From Spirochaetales bacterium (GTDB lineage Bacteria; Spirochaetota; Spirochaetia; JC444; Marispirochaetaceae): a stretch of 32,382 nt of DNA. A program made the position numbers and the translations under genes. A model generated the notes under the pieces. The model made no database searches. It was not told the origin of the DNA and saw only the letters and a program-made list of their open reading frames with translations. The stretch lies in assembly GCA_016935695.1 (NCBI GenBank), contig JAFGQL010000035.1, forward strand, positions 1 through 32,382, read 5' to 3'. Shown piece after piece: positions 1 through 8,582 of the stretch (position 1 is its first letter; each line of letters opens with the position of its first letter).

Positions 1-131
1 CACAGAAAGCCGTAGACTACGGCGCCGCTCACGGCGCCCTGGCAATGACCACACCGGGAGACACATCCATGGCCAGCCTGAAAGAAGTGGAAAGCGTGGT
101 AAAGGGCAGCGGAGCCCGGGTGGTGCGCTGA
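1..131 (+). CDS. PfkB-family sugar kinase, C-terminal end (partial)
   Basis: This is the last 42 codons of a gene entering from the left, read in the frame that ends at TGA 129-131. The translation carries the end of a ribokinase/PfkB fold: a small-residue helix (VDYGAAHGALA) followed by MTTPGDTSM and a final helix ending in a GARVVR tail. This pattern is typical of 2-keto-3-deoxygluconate kinase-like members, where an ALxxTxPGD segment precedes the C-terminal helix. Such kinases phosphorylate a sugar or sugar acid with ATP in the cytoplasm. The exact substrate cannot be read from this fragment. Its stop lies two bases before the Hsp33 start, so the two genes are probably co-transcribed and translationally coupled. 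Confidence 0.7.
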   Translation, partial: QKAVDYGAAHGALAMTTPGDTSMASLKEVESVVKGSGARVVR

Positions 132-133
132 TC

Positions 134-1063
134 ATGATAACCCTGCCTTTGGATAACCCCGGAATTGAAAGCCACCTGGCGTCGCTGCCCCATGACTGCC
201 GTATGACTTTTGTCTGCGGTGACAATGAGCTGCGGGGCATGGTTCTCGCGGGAACCGCAATGATCAACCACATGCGCCGGAACCACGGGCTGGGAATTCT
301 GGAAACCTTGGTTCTAGGCCAGGCCTATACCGCAGCAGGTCTTATGACCATGTCAATGAAAAATGCCGACCGACTCACCCTGGAGATCGGTTGTAACGGT
401 CCCATCGGCGGCCTATCCGTCGAGGCTAATGCTTCCGGCCAGATCAGAGGGTATCTGAAAAATGTTCCCATTCCTATCGACACCCCTCCCGAATCACTCA
501 ACCTGTCTCCTTATTTCGGTGCAGGCTTGCTCACGGTTAACCGCCACATTGAGGGTGCGGTCCGGCCTTTCAGTGGAACCGTTCATTTAGCCTACGGTAC
601 CATCGCCAAAGACATAGCCTATTACTACCTCCATTCGGAACAGACAAAAACCGCTGTCGAGGTCAGTGTCCAGTTCGATAAAAACGGGGAAGTGGCGGGT
701 TCGGGAGGCCTTTTTTTACAGGTAATGCCCGGGTGTTCGGAGACGCTCATCACCGAAACGGAAAACCTTCTTTCGACTATAGGCAGTATAGGAAAGGACT
801 TTGCTTCCGGCATTCCGCCTGAAGAGTGGATATCCAGACGCTTGAGCACCCTCTCCCCCCTGGTGCTGGAGGAAAAGCCCCTTTCGTTTTCCTGCCCCTG
901 CTCAAAAGACCGCTTTGCCCGGTTCATCACCAATCTGCAGACAGGCGAAGCCCAGGACATCCGGGAACACGGCCCGTTTCCCCTGATTACCACCTGCCAC
1001 AACTGCGGTTCCCATTATTCCTTCACAAAGGAAGAGATAGAAGGCCTTATTCCGCCCGCATAA
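134..1063 (+). CDS. hslO: Redox-regulated holdase chaperone Hsp33
   Basis: A 309-residue protein of normal length for Hsp33. The N-terminal two-thirds is the HslO core, and the C-terminal redox switch is complete: C254-x-C256 (FSCPCS) and C288-xx-C291 (TCHNC), the four zinc-binding cysteines. In the family, oxidative unfolding forms two disulphides, releases zinc and activates the cytoplasmic holdase, which protects unfolding proteins during oxidative stress. The ATG follows the upstream kinase stop by two bases and has only a weak ribosome-binding site, so translation is probably coupled to the kinase. Identification is secure from the cysteine switch and overall length. Confidence 0.93.
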   Translation: MITLPLDNPGIESHLASLPHDCRMTFVCGDNELRGMVLAGTAMINHMRRNHGLGILETLVLGQAYTAAGLMTMSMKNADRLTLEIGCNGPIGGLSVEANASGQIRGYLKNVPIPIDTPPESLNLSPYFGAGLLTVNRHIEGAVRPFSGTVHLAYGTIAKDIAYYYLHSEQTKTAVEVSVQFDKNGEVAGSGGLFLQVMPGCSETLITETENLLSTIGSIGKDFASGIPPEEWISRRLSTLSPLVLEEKPLSFSCPCSKDRFARFITNLQTGEAQDIREHGPFPLITTCHNCGSHYSFTKEEIEGLIPPA

Positions 1064-1137
1064 ACGTAATTCAGTCAGAAGGGGAAACCCGGCCGGAACG
1101 AAGCCGTCTGCATGAACATCACAGGATAAAGTTAGGT

Positions 1138-1166
1138 TTGACACAAGACCAAAGAGCCCTTACGAT
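1138..1166 (+). promoter_or_regulatory. Predicted sigma-70 promoter for the AcuB-like/HDOD gene pair
   Basis: A perfect -35 TTGACA (1138-1143), a 17-bp spacer and -10 TACGAT (1161-1166) lie in the 138-bp gap between hslO and the CBS-domain gene. The expected start near 1173 leaves a leader of about 30 bases containing the AAGGAG site at 1189-1194. Called from the match to consensus only. Confidence 0.55.
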
Positions 1167-1201
1167 TAGAGGTGAGATACCGGTTTCATAAGGAGTGAGT
1201 G

Positions 1202-1846
1202 ATGACCGTCCAACGGAAGATGACAAAGAACCCTATTACCATTCATCCCGGCGCGAATGTCGCGGAAGCAAAAAGGATTATGCAGCGCGAGAAAATCCAC
1301 CGCCTCCCGATAGTTGACAAGAAAGGGGCTGTTGTGGGTATTGTCACGGAAAAAGACCTCCTGAAGGCTTCACCTTCCTCGGCCACATCCCTTGATGTGT
1401 ATGAAATATCCGAACTCCTGTCTAAATTGACTGTCGACAAGGTAATGAGCACCCCGGTCATTACCATAGACGAGTCAACAACGGTGGAAGATGCCGCCAG
1501 AATCATGGCCGACAACAACATCGGCGGCCTTCCCGTCCTCTCTCAAGAACACCTCACCGGCATTATTACCGAATCGGATTTATTCAAGATATTCATTGAA
1601 CTCTTCGGAGCCCGGCAGAAAGGCATACGGGCCACAATTCTCATTCCCGAAAAAAAAGGGGAACTCGCGGATATCGCCGCCGCCATCAGGGACAAGGGGG
1701 GAAATATCATAGCCATCGGCACCTTCCTGGGAGATGACATGACCAACGTTTTGTGCACCCTCAAAGTTGAAGATGTCACCCGCGACGAACTGGCAAGCTG
1801 TCTGGCTCCCTATGTAGAAAAAATTACCGATATACGGGAATGCTGA
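1202..1846 (+). CDS. CBS-CBS-ACT domain protein (AcuB-like)
   Basis: A 214-residue cytoplasmic protein. Residues about 1-58 form CBS1 (VQRKMTKNPITIHPG ... GIVTEKDLL), about 78-135 form CBS2 (VMSTPVITI ... GIITESDLF), and about 140-214 form an ACT-like beta-alpha-beta domain (RATILIPEKKGELADIAAAI). CBS pairs bind adenine nucleotides and ACT domains bind small ligands. This CBS-CBS-ACT order is that of proteins annotated AcuB, whose biochemical role is poorly defined. The start is ATG 1202, because AAGGAG at 1189-1194 sits seven bases upstream. The GTG at 1199 would be too close. The HDOD gene follows after 34 bases with its own GAGGAG, so the two are likely one operon. Confidence 0.85.
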   Translation: MTVQRKMTKNPITIHPGANVAEAKRIMQREKIHRLPIVDKKGAVVGIVTEKDLLKASPSSATSLDVYEISELLSKLTVDKVMSTPVITIDESTTVEDAARIMADNNIGGLPVLSQEHLTGIITESDLFKIFIELFGARQKGIRATILIPEKKGELADIAAAIRDKGGNIIAIGTFLGDDMTNVLCTLKVEDVTRDELASCLAPYVEKITDIREC

Positions 1847-1880
1847 GAACGGACATGCCGAAGAGGAGCCTGGGACGCCT

Positions 1881-3074
1881 ATGATTCTGATCCCGCTTGA
1901 TGAGCAGAGCATTGGAAAAGTACTTGCCGAAGACATTTACGACTCCTCGGGCCGCAGGCTCCTGGCCGCCGGCACCCGGATAAACGTCAAGTCTATCCAG
2001 ATCCTGGAAAGCAGGGGTATATCCGAAATTCATGTGGACGACACCCCCGCCCAGACAATACCGGCACCCGAAGACCCGGAGGAATACATGATAGAAGGGG
2101 GGTTTTCAACCTGGAAAGGGAAAAACGTCCCGGCTGTTCTCCTTAAACTCAGCAAAAACCAATGCCAAACCCATACCCAGGATGTGTTTTTACCCCTTAA
2201 AGCCAAAGAACGGGTCACCGATCTGACCCTTACCATGGTGAGCGAAGACGAGGTGATAAAGCGAGGCAGCCTCTTTACCCTTCCCGAGGTATATTATCAT
2301 ATCTCCAGGGCTATAAGTTCCCCCTTGTCGTCGGCCCAGGACATCGGCGACGCCATTTCCCGGGACCCGGCATTCACCGCTAAACTGCTGCAAATGGCCA
2401 ACAGTTCCTTGTACGGGTTTACCAGAAAAATTACCTCTATATACGACGCAGTCGCGATTATCGGTACCCAGCAGCTGGCAATGCTCTCTGTCGGCATTGC
2501 CTTTACCCGGTCCTTTCAAAGCAGCGTACTGGAAGCATCAAGTATGCAGAATTTCTGGAAGCACTGCATAGCCGCCGCGGTTACCGCAAAAGAACTCGCC
2601 GACCTTGCCGGGTATAAAGACAAGGAAGTGTATTTCATCGGCGGGCTGCTCCACGACATAGGAAAGCTGCTCATTTATTCAGCCATACCCGATTCAGCCT
2701 ATATTCTCCACGCCCTCTGCCGCTCCTCCGGCAGGGAACAGCAGTACATTGAAAGGGAATACCTTTCCTACGATCACAGCAGCACGGGAAGCCAGTTTGC
2801 CTCAGCCCATAATCTCCCCGACGGGCTAAAGGACATGATCCTCTTTCACCATGACCCCGACCGCGCGAAAGACCCCCAAAGCGCCCGGATCATCCATTAC
2901 GCGGATATAATCGTGAATTCAATGAAAATAGGTTCGTCAGGGCAGTATTATGTTCCCGTATGCAATTCCGAGGCCCAGATGATTCGGCAGGAACGCCAGG
3001 AAATCCTTGACCGCTTAAGCAGCAACATCAACGCCTTCACCCGGGAAATGATGGGAATACTTCTGATAAATTAA
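1881..3074 (+). CDS. HDOD-domain signalling protein
   Basis: A 397-residue soluble protein. Residues 1-50 resemble the small N-terminal module found before some HD-GYP domains (LAEDIYDSSGRRLLAAGTRI then ILESRGISEIHVDD). Residues about 125-395 are an HDOD domain: LPEVYYHISRAI, the AISRDPAFTAKLLQMANSSLYG helix-turn, DAVAIIGTQQL, and an HD-like pair H258-D259 in GGLLHDIGKL. HDOD proteins are related to HD-GYP phosphodiesterases but generally lack their catalytic set; they act in signalling, and most are uncharacterised. No membrane segment is visible. It follows the AcuB-like gene in the same direction, and its stop faces pirin across a 45-bp convergent gap. Confidence 0.85.
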   Translation: MILIPLDEQSIGKVLAEDIYDSSGRRLLAAGTRINVKSIQILESRGISEIHVDDTPAQTIPAPEDPEEYMIEGGFSTWKGKNVPAVLLKLSKNQCQTHTQDVFLPLKAKERVTDLTLTMVSEDEVIKRGSLFTLPEVYYHISRAISSPLSSAQDIGDAISRDPAFTAKLLQMANSSLYGFTRKITSIYDAVAIIGTQQLAMLSVGIAFTRSFQSSVLEASSMQNFWKHCIAAAVTAKELADLAGYKDKEVYFIGGLLHDIGKLLIYSAIPDSAYILHALCRSSGREQQYIEREYLSYDHSSTGSQFASAHNLPDGLKDMILFHHDPDRAKDPQSARIIHYADIIVNSMKIGSSGQYYVPVCNSEAQMIRQERQEILDRLSSNINAFTREMMGILLIN

Positions 3075-3119
3075 CAGGAACCTCTCATCTGAAAAGACAT
3101 CAGATCATGCCAGGACCGG

Positions 3120-3986
3120 CTAAAAAACTTTCCTCTCCAGCCGCCGGTAGGCTTCTTCCAGTTCATCACTTGAACCCGCCGCCATCGGGCCGTCGATACA
3201 CCAGTCCTCGTCGGGAATCCTGCCTGCGCACAGTATCAGGCGCAGTTCTTCGTCGCTGCCGGTAAAGGACAGGGTTCCTGTGTCGCCGAACAAGAGAGTC
3301 TCCCGGTTGCGGAACCCCTTTCCCTTTGGGTGAAGCACCTCCCCCTGACCTTCAAGCACATAGGAAAACACCCGCATACCGTCGGGAATGAAATGGGCAA
3401 AAGATCCGAAAGGGGGAATATGTATATCAAGAAAAAGAGCCAGATAAGGCGCGTCCACAATCCCTGTGTATCCGCGGAATTCTCCGGACACTACTTTCAC
3501 AATCAGGCCGTCATTACCCCGGTACACAGGTATACGGTCTTCAGAATAGGTCCGTACAGACGGTTCCTGCCCCCGTGCCCTGGCCGTCTGACCAAGCCAG
3601 AGCTGAACGGCCCAGAACTCATCCTTGAAACGGGGCAGTTCCTGGTGCACGATACCGCGGCCTGCGTCAATTACCTGTATATCACCGGCTGACAGCTCGC
3701 CCCGGGCGACACCGGTTTCTGCAGCGCTCTCGGGACTGAGGGTTTCCTCGTACACAAGGGATCCGTCAAAAACATAGGTGACAGTGGTAACTCCGTAATG
3801 GGGGTGCCAGGGAAACCCTCTCGCTGTGGTTTTCGTATCGGCTGAGCGAATTTCGTCGCATTGAATGAAAGGGGAAAACCCGGGGTACTCCCGGGATCCG
3901 AAGGCCCGTACCAGCTCCACCCCCGCCCCTTCCCGCCGGGGGTATGCGTTCAACCGGGCCTTTATTTCCCGATAACGCCGTTCCAT
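3120..3986 (-). CDS. Pirin-family cupin protein
   Basis: A 288-residue protein of normal pirin length. The N-terminal cupin contains FPWHPHYGVTTVTYVFDG, giving the HPH and later histidine/glutamate metal-ligand pattern, followed by LSAGDIQVIDAGRGIVHQE, the second cupin motif. The C-terminal cupin holds the SGEFRGYTG and VFSYVLEGQGEV strands. Pirins bind iron or another metal in the first cupin, and some have quercetinase or redox-sensor activity; the substrate here is unknown. The gene is the last of a leftward run after exonuclease I, from which it is separated by 99 bp. Confidence 0.85.
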   Translation of the reverse strand: MERRYREIKARLNAYPRREGAGVELVRAFGSREYPGFSPFIQCDEIRSADTKTTARGFPWHPHYGVTTVTYVFDGSLVYEETLSPESAAETGVARGELSAGDIQVIDAGRGIVHQELPRFKDEFWAVQLWLGQTARARGQEPSVRTYSEDRIPVYRGNDGLIVKVVSGEFRGYTGIVDAPYLALFLDIHIPPFGSFAHFIPDGMRVFSYVLEGQGEVLHPKGKGFRNRETLLFGDTGTLSFTGSDEELRLILCAGRIPDEDWCIDGPMAAGSSDELEEAYRRLERKVF

Positions 3987-4062
3987 GGGAATACCGCTGA
4001 GGTAATCGTGTTATGCAGTGCGCCTTTCATACGTCAAGCATACTACACAGGGGGGGAAATCG

Positions 4063-4094
4063 CAAATAAACAGGCGGTTTTCGACTTACCCGCC
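4063..4094 (-). terminator. Possible intrinsic terminator of the exonuclease I gene
   Basis: On the minus strand GGCGG (4094-4090) pairs with CCGCC (4077-4073) across a 12-base loop and is followed by TGTTTATTTG. The 5' arm overlaps the last codons of the exonuclease gene. The stem is short and the T-tract is interrupted, so this is a moderate call. Confidence 0.4.
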
Positions 4095-5546
4095 GTAACG
4101 CAGAACCGACTGTTCAAGTTCATTGCCGTATTCTTCCAGTGCGGCTGTCACCACCTGTTGGGCAGGTTCCAGGTCCCGGTCTTCCCGGTACTTGGCCACC
4201 CATTTACGGTAATCACTCCACTTCACCCCCTGTCCTTCCGGCGGAAGCAAAATCCGGGAAGCGCAGAAACTCATCCAGCGTTTCTGTTCCTCTAACGGCA
4301 TAAAAGACGGGTAGTTCCTGAATGCGTAGCGCCAGATCATCTGGGGAATACGCGAATCCTGAAAACCGCCGGCCATGCCAAGAAGGTCTTCCGGGGCGGC
4401 CTCCCGCAAAGCGGAGAAACGGGAACGGTCTTTGTCGTTAAAAAAACCGCCGGAATAGATGGCCAGATCCACATCACGCAGGGACGTATCACTGCGGGTG
4501 GCAAAAACTTCCGACACTTTCTGGGTAAGCAAAGGTTCCTGTTTTAACAGCCGGTAATATTCCCGGGCCTTGTCCAGGTCAATCTCCAGCCGCGCGGCGG
4601 TCCGGTCGTCCAGGACGGATACAGGGGAAATGGAAGGACATTTATTGACGTGGACACCCTTTATGTGGATGCGCTCACCATCCAGCTGATCTGCGGGAGT
4701 AAAAATACGCCGCCGGATGTCCTGTACCGACCCGGAAAGAAGAAGCTCCGGATCGTAGCGGAGGTCGTAACAGTAAATACAATTATTGTTCCCGGGATCC
4801 GGTGCCAGGGGCATCATGAGAGAGGTAGAACAACCGCCCCTGGTGCGGAGCATTCCCGATGTATGCACGAAAGGGGTTTTCGCGTGAAGATCTATAAGCC
4901 CCTGTACATCCTTTTTCCTGCGAATGCCGAACAGGTAGGTGAAGAGCTTGGGCTGGGCCTCCCAGATGCGTTTGGCAAGACCAATAGTGGCCTGTACGTC
5001 ACTCAAGGCATCATGGGCCTGATCATGGGCTATGCCGTTTGCCTGGGACAAAAGTTCAAGTTTGAACCGTGAATTACCTGTTTCATCTTTTGGCCAGACA
5101 ATGCCTTCGGGACGCAGATCGTGGGCCGTTCTTACCAGATCGAGGATGTCCCAGCGGCTGTTACCGCCGGCCCATTCCCTCTCATAGGGATCAAAAAAAT
5201 TGCGGTACAGCAGATTACGGATAAATTCGTCGTCAAAACGGATGGAATTATAACCGAGGGCGCAGGTACCCGGTTTGGAAAGTTCATTCATGATGGTGCG
5301 GGCAAACTCAGCTTCGTTCAAACCCATTTCAACTGTGTGCTGAGGGGTAATCCCCGTAATAAGGCAGGCCTGGGGATCCGGCAGATAATCCGGCGTGATT
5401 TTCAGGTACACCACAAGAGGATCGCCGACGGGATTGAACTCATCGTCGGTGCGTATCCCCGCGAACTGGGCTATCCTGTCGTAATATGGGTTTCTTCCGA
5501 AGGTTTCCAGATCATACCAGTAAAGACTTGCCATGGCGACGAGCAT
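4086..5546 (-). CDS. sbcB: Exodeoxyribonuclease I
   Basis: A 486-residue protein close to the usual ExoI length. Residues about 8-185 are a DEDD-type 3'-5' exonuclease domain: ExoI motif D12-x-E14 in WYDLETFG, GYNSIRFDDEFIRN, and HDALSDVQATIGLA supplying the last acidic residues. The rest carries the ExoI SH3-like and C-terminal helical regions (FGIRRKKDVQGLIDLHAKTP, YRYAFRNYP-like segment near the end). ExoI degrades single-stranded DNA 3' to 5' and acts in mismatch repair and recombination clean-up. The start at 5546 or the methionine four codons later (5534) are both possible; neither has a strong ribosome-binding site. It lies 33 bp downstream of the HD-GYP gene in the same direction. Confidence 0.92.
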   Translation of the reverse strand: MLVAMASLYWYDLETFGRNPYYDRIAQFAGIRTDDEFNPVGDPLVVYLKITPDYLPDPQACLITGITPQHTVEMGLNEAEFARTIMNELSKPGTCALGYNSIRFDDEFIRNLLYRNFFDPYEREWAGGNSRWDILDLVRTAHDLRPEGIVWPKDETGNSRFKLELLSQANGIAHDQAHDALSDVQATIGLAKRIWEAQPKLFTYLFGIRRKKDVQGLIDLHAKTPFVHTSGMLRTRGGCSTSLMMPLAPDPGNNNCIYCYDLRYDPELLLSGSVQDIRRRIFTPADQLDGERIHIKGVHVNKCPSISPVSVLDDRTAARLEIDLDKAREYYRLLKQEPLLTQKVSEVFATRSDTSLRDVDLAIYSGGFFNDKDRSRFSALREAAPEDLLGMAGGFQDSRIPQMIWRYAFRNYPSFMPLEEQKRWMSFCASRILLPPEGQGVKWSDYRKWVAKYREDRDLEPAQQVVTAALEEYGNELEQSVLRYGG

Positions 5547-5579
5547 ACCACAGGCGCCGGAAAAACATAAGGGAAAGGA

Positions 5580-6809
5580 CTATTCTTCGTCTACGTATTT
5601 TTCAGCAATATGGGTGATCACCGGCAGGGCTTCAAAAAATATGTCCATGAGCCCGGGATCGAACTTGGTACCGTTAAGACGCCGCATTTCATCCAGCACA
5701 TCTGACTCGCTCCAGGCATCCTTGTACACCCGTTTGGAACGGAGGGCGTCATACACATCGGCAATGGCGACAATCCTGCCCCACAGGGGAATTTCTTCTC
5801 CCATGAGACCCAAAGCAGTCTTTCTCCTGCCTTTTGGCCTGCCTGTTTTCAGGTTGATGCTCCCCGGATATCCGGTACCGTCCCAGTTCTCGTGATGTGT
5901 AAGGGCAACATCTTTGGACATGATATCCAGATCCGATTTCGGATCACGGAAAAGACGGGCACCGTGAACGGTGTGGGTTTTCATGATTTCAAATTCTTCC
6001 GGCGTAAAACGGGCAGGTTTTTTTAAGATGATGTCGGAGATGGCCACCTTTCCTACATCGTGAAGCATCGCGGCAATTTTGAAGTTGTCCCTGTTACGGT
6101 CCAGTTCCGAAGGATCTATATTGTTTTTCCTTGCCCACCGCTCGTAAATCTCTATGCAATATCCGGCCACACGGTTTACATGAGGCCCGGTTTCCTTGGG
6201 ATCACGGAGCTCGGCCATGCTGATCATCCTCATCAACACATCACGGTACAGCATGGCCCTCTGGAGTGTCACCGTGGCGTTTGCTGCGAAGTGCATGACC
6301 AGAACTTCATCATCATTGGTGAAAGGTACAATTTTCCCCTTGGGATCCAGCTTGTTGATCATCTGGATGACACCGAGGATGCCCCCCTGGGCCGTCTGCA
6401 GGGGTACGGTCAGCATCGATTGGGACCGGTACCCTGATTTTTTGTCGTAGGACGTGTCATAGCTGTACTGGGCGTTGGCAGGAATATGGTACGCGTCTTC
6501 CAGATTCACCAGTTTACCGGTGGAAGCCACATAACCGGAGATCGTTTTTCTGCTGATAGGGAACTTGAATGCCTTGAAGGGAAGTTTCTCTCCGTGGGGC
6601 AGCTTTTTCTGCAGGGTGTTGTTCTGGGCATAACTTGCAGAAAGTTCCTTGCCGTTTTTCCGGTAAATGGTTCCCGCGTCGGCATTCACCACCCTGCGGG
6701 CCTCCAGCAGAATACGCTCAAGAAGAATATCCTCATCCTTGATTTTGTTCAGCTGGGAGTCGAGAGTGATTATGTTCATGAGTTTCTGGGCATCGTTATG
6801 AAGACGCAC
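5580..6809 (-). CDS. GAF and HD-GYP domain c-di-GMP phosphodiesterase
   Basis: A 409-residue soluble protein. Residues about 10-175 are a GAF sensor domain (LLEARRVVNADAGTIYRKNG ... SMLTVPLQTAQGGILGVIQMIN). Residues about 185-400 are HD-GYP with H250-D251 (MLHDVGK), HHE 305-307 and the following DGTGYPG, and DVYDALRSKRVYK. HD-GYP enzymes hydrolyse c-di-GMP, and this catalytic set is intact. The start is taken as GTG 6809, because AGGAAGGGGG lies nine bases upstream and the sigma-70 promoter ends just before it. A longer reading to 6887 would begin upstream of the promoter and has no site. A GYP protein, a GGDEF protein and an HDOD protein all lie within 8 kb of each other. Confidence 0.92.
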   Translation of the reverse strand: MRLHNDAQKLMNIITLDSQLNKIKDEDILLERILLEARRVVNADAGTIYRKNGKELSASYAQNNTLQKKLPHGEKLPFKAFKFPISRKTISGYVASTGKLVNLEDAYHIPANAQYSYDTSYDKKSGYRSQSMLTVPLQTAQGGILGVIQMINKLDPKGKIVPFTNDDEVLVMHFAANATVTLQRAMLYRDVLMRMISMAELRDPKETGPHVNRVAGYCIEIYERWARKNNIDPSELDRNRDNFKIAAMLHDVGKVAISDIILKKPARFTPEEFEIMKTHTVHGARLFRDPKSDLDIMSKDVALTHHENWDGTGYPGSINLKTGRPKGRRKTALGLMGEEIPLWGRIVAIADVYDALRSKRVYKDAWSESDVLDEMRRLNGTKFDPGLMDIFFEALPVITHIAEKYVDEE

Positions 6810-6836
6810 GCGTGTAAACCCCCTTCCTACATGCCT

Positions 6837-6865
6837 ATTATCGGTAGAGAAAAGGAAAAAGACAA
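6837..6865 (-). promoter_or_regulatory. Predicted sigma-70 promoter of the GAF/HD-GYP gene
   Basis: On the minus strand -35 TTGTCT (6865-6860), a 17-bp spacer and -10 GATAAT (6842-6837) lie just upstream of an AGGAAGGGGG ribosome-binding site and GTG 6809. The arrangement explains the short leader and fixes the start codon choice. Confidence 0.6.
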
Positions 6866-7003
6866 GTGCGCCGGAACATCGCTGCACGATATCGGCTTTT
6901 TTGCTTTGTTACCAGGCGATCTGTGAGTACATTCCAGGATATGGAATTGAGTTCCAACGGAAACTAGGCATCCCGGAACCCGATGGTAATAAGGAAGATA
7001 AAG

Positions 7004-7816
7004 ATGGTTGAATGGTTTACACATCTGCATCCTGTATATCAGGCGTTAATGGCTACTCTGTTTACCTGGTTTGTAACCGCAGCCGGCGCAGGTCTGGTAT
7101 TTTTCTTTAAACGTATAAACAGAAAAACACTGGATATGATGCTTGGATTCGCAGCCGGCGTCATGATCGCCGCGAGCTTCTGGTCCCTTCTGGCGCCGAG
7201 TATCGATCTTGCTGAAGAGATGGGACTTATTCCATGGGTACCTCCGGTGGTCGGTTTTCTTCTGGGGGGAGCTTTTCTCTGGCTTGTCGACCGGTACCTG
7301 CCTCATCTGCATTTAGGGCTTCCGGTGGAGGATGCCGAAGGTATATCGACAACATGGCAGAGAAGCGTACTGCTCGTTTTGGCCATCACCCTGCACAACA
7401 TACCCGAAGGTCTTGCCGTAGGCGTTGCATTCGGCGCGGTAGCTGCAGGCATTCCCTCGGCGGCCCTTTCTTCTGCAGTTGTATTGGCGATCGGGATCGG
7501 GCTGCAAAACTTTCCAGAAGGCGCCTCGGTCTCAATCCCTCTGAGAAGAGAAGGATTTTCCAGACGGAAATCCTTTTTCTACGGCCAGGCTTCGGGTATT
7601 GTTGAACCGGTGGCGGGAGTCCTCGGCGCAATAGCTGTCGTTTCGATGCGCCCGATCCTTCCCTATGCCCTCGCTTTTGCCGCGGGAGCCATGATCTACG
7701 TGGTAGTGGAAGAACTGATCCCGGAAAGCCAGCAGGATAAAAACACCGACCTTTCCACCATTGGCGCAATGCTGGGCTTCGCGGTCATGATGCTCCTCGA
7801 TGTCGCCCTAGGGTGA
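7004..7816 (+). CDS. ZIP-family divalent metal transporter
   Basis: A 270-residue inner-membrane protein with about eight predicted hydrophobic helices. It has the ZIP metal-site motifs HNIPEG in TM4 ([12 protein letters not shown]) and NFPEG in TM5 ([12 protein letters not shown]), and a histidine-containing loop (HLHLG) before TM4. ZIP carriers bring zinc, iron or manganese into the cytoplasm. The closest subgroup by sequence feel is the GufA/ZupT-like group. The start is ATG 7004 with AAGGAAG six bases upstream; the ATG at 6983 has no site. It is divergent from the HD-GYP gene and convergent with the GntR gene, with only nine bases between the two stops. Confidence 0.9.
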   Translation: MVEWFTHLHPVYQALMATLFTWFVTAAGAGLVFFFKRINRKTLDMMLGFAAGVMIAASFWSLLAPSIDLAEEMGLIPWVPPVVGFLLGGAFLWLVDRYLPHLHLGLPVEDAEGISTTWQRSVLLVLAITLHNIPEGLAVGVAFGAVAAGIPSAALSSAVVLAIGIGLQNFPEGASVSIPLRREGFSRRKSFFYGQASGIVEPVAGVLGAIAVVSMRPILPYALAFAAGAMIYVVVEELIPESQQDKNTDLSTIGAMLGFAVMMLLDVALG

Positions 7817-7825
7817 AGCAGGACC

Positions 7826-8542
7826 TTAATATTTGGGAATAGAAGAAGCTTTACGGTAAATGGTCAGGACCGACTCCAGGTGGTCTTTCATGGCCTTCCT
7901 GGCACCTTTGACGTCACCCGCAATAATAGCCTCATGAATGCGGTCATGTTCACGGTACAGGTTTTCCGGATGGTCGGCCCTGGCAATAACTGAACTCCGG
8001 GCCCCGCGGCGCGACACCTCCAGCAGCAAAGTGATTAATTCCGCTGCCTTGTGCAGAACAGGCTTCTGGGCAATGCGGAAAATACGCTCGTGAAAGTCTA
8101 TGTCCGCCGACGCGCTTAGAGAGGAGTCGTTATGTTCGACAGCGGCACGGAGCTGGCGAACCGGCTCCCGCAGGTAACGGGCTGTTTCCCAGTTAATGTT
8201 TTTCGCGGCTTCTTCAACGGCGATCAGCTCCAAAAGGATTCTCAGCTCAACCAGCTCGATCTCATACCCGTCCCAGTAAAACAGAAACGGCGACAGAATG
8301 GAGAGCAGGGGGAACAGGTTTATTTCCTTTCCTATGTAGGAACCGCCGCCCCGTCTTGTTTCCAGGATGCCTATGACCTCGAGGATCTTCAATGCTTCCC
8401 GGAGACTCGCCCTGCTGACCTCCAGCTCCCTGGCCAGTTCCCGCTCAGCAGGCAGCCTTTTACCTTTGGGGAACCTGCCGTCTTTGATCCCCTTGAGGAT
8501 TGTCTCTATAATGTCGATGCTGTGGGTCTTCAGAAAGCTCAC
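7826..8542 (-). CDS. FadR-subfamily GntR transcriptional regulator
   Basis: A 238-residue regulator. Residues about 8-72 are a GntR winged helix-turn-helix (GRFPKGKRLPAERELARELEVSRASLREALKILE, then GILETRRGGGSYI). Residues about 90-230 are an all-helical FCD effector domain, with DFHERIFRIA and a C-terminal EHDRIHEAIIAGD helix bearing the usual acidic/histidine metal-site residues. FadR-type regulators usually respond to a carboxylic acid. The start is GTG 8542 with a weak upstream AGGAT. It is the last gene of the leftward block after the REC-GGDEF gene (40-bp gap), and the neighbours do not reveal a metabolic target. Confidence 0.88.
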   Translation of the reverse strand: MSFLKTHSIDIIETILKGIKDGRFPKGKRLPAERELARELEVSRASLREALKILEVIGILETRRGGGSYIGKEINLFPLLSILSPFLFYWDGYEIELVELRILLELIAVEEAAKNINWETARYLREPVRQLRAAVEHNDSSLSASADIDFHERIFRIAQKPVLHKAAELITLLLEVSRRGARSSVIARADHPENLYREHDRIHEAIIAGDVKGARKAMKDHLESVLTIYRKASSIPKY

Positions 8543-8582
8543 TGTTCATGATCCTGTTTGGACAGTAAAGCCAAAATACCGG

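Noticed and set aside
3087-3105. Hairpin ATCTGA/TCAGAT between the HDOD gene and pirin
   Set aside because: The six-base stem has no T-tract on either strand, so it is not called a terminator.
4650-5072. 140-codon plus-strand frame opposite exonuclease I
   Set aside because: It is a shadow of a well-supported gene with no ribosome-binding site or family motif.
6809-6887. Longer N-terminus for the HD-GYP protein
   Set aside because: Its start lies upstream of the predicted promoter; GTG 6809 has the ribosome-binding site.
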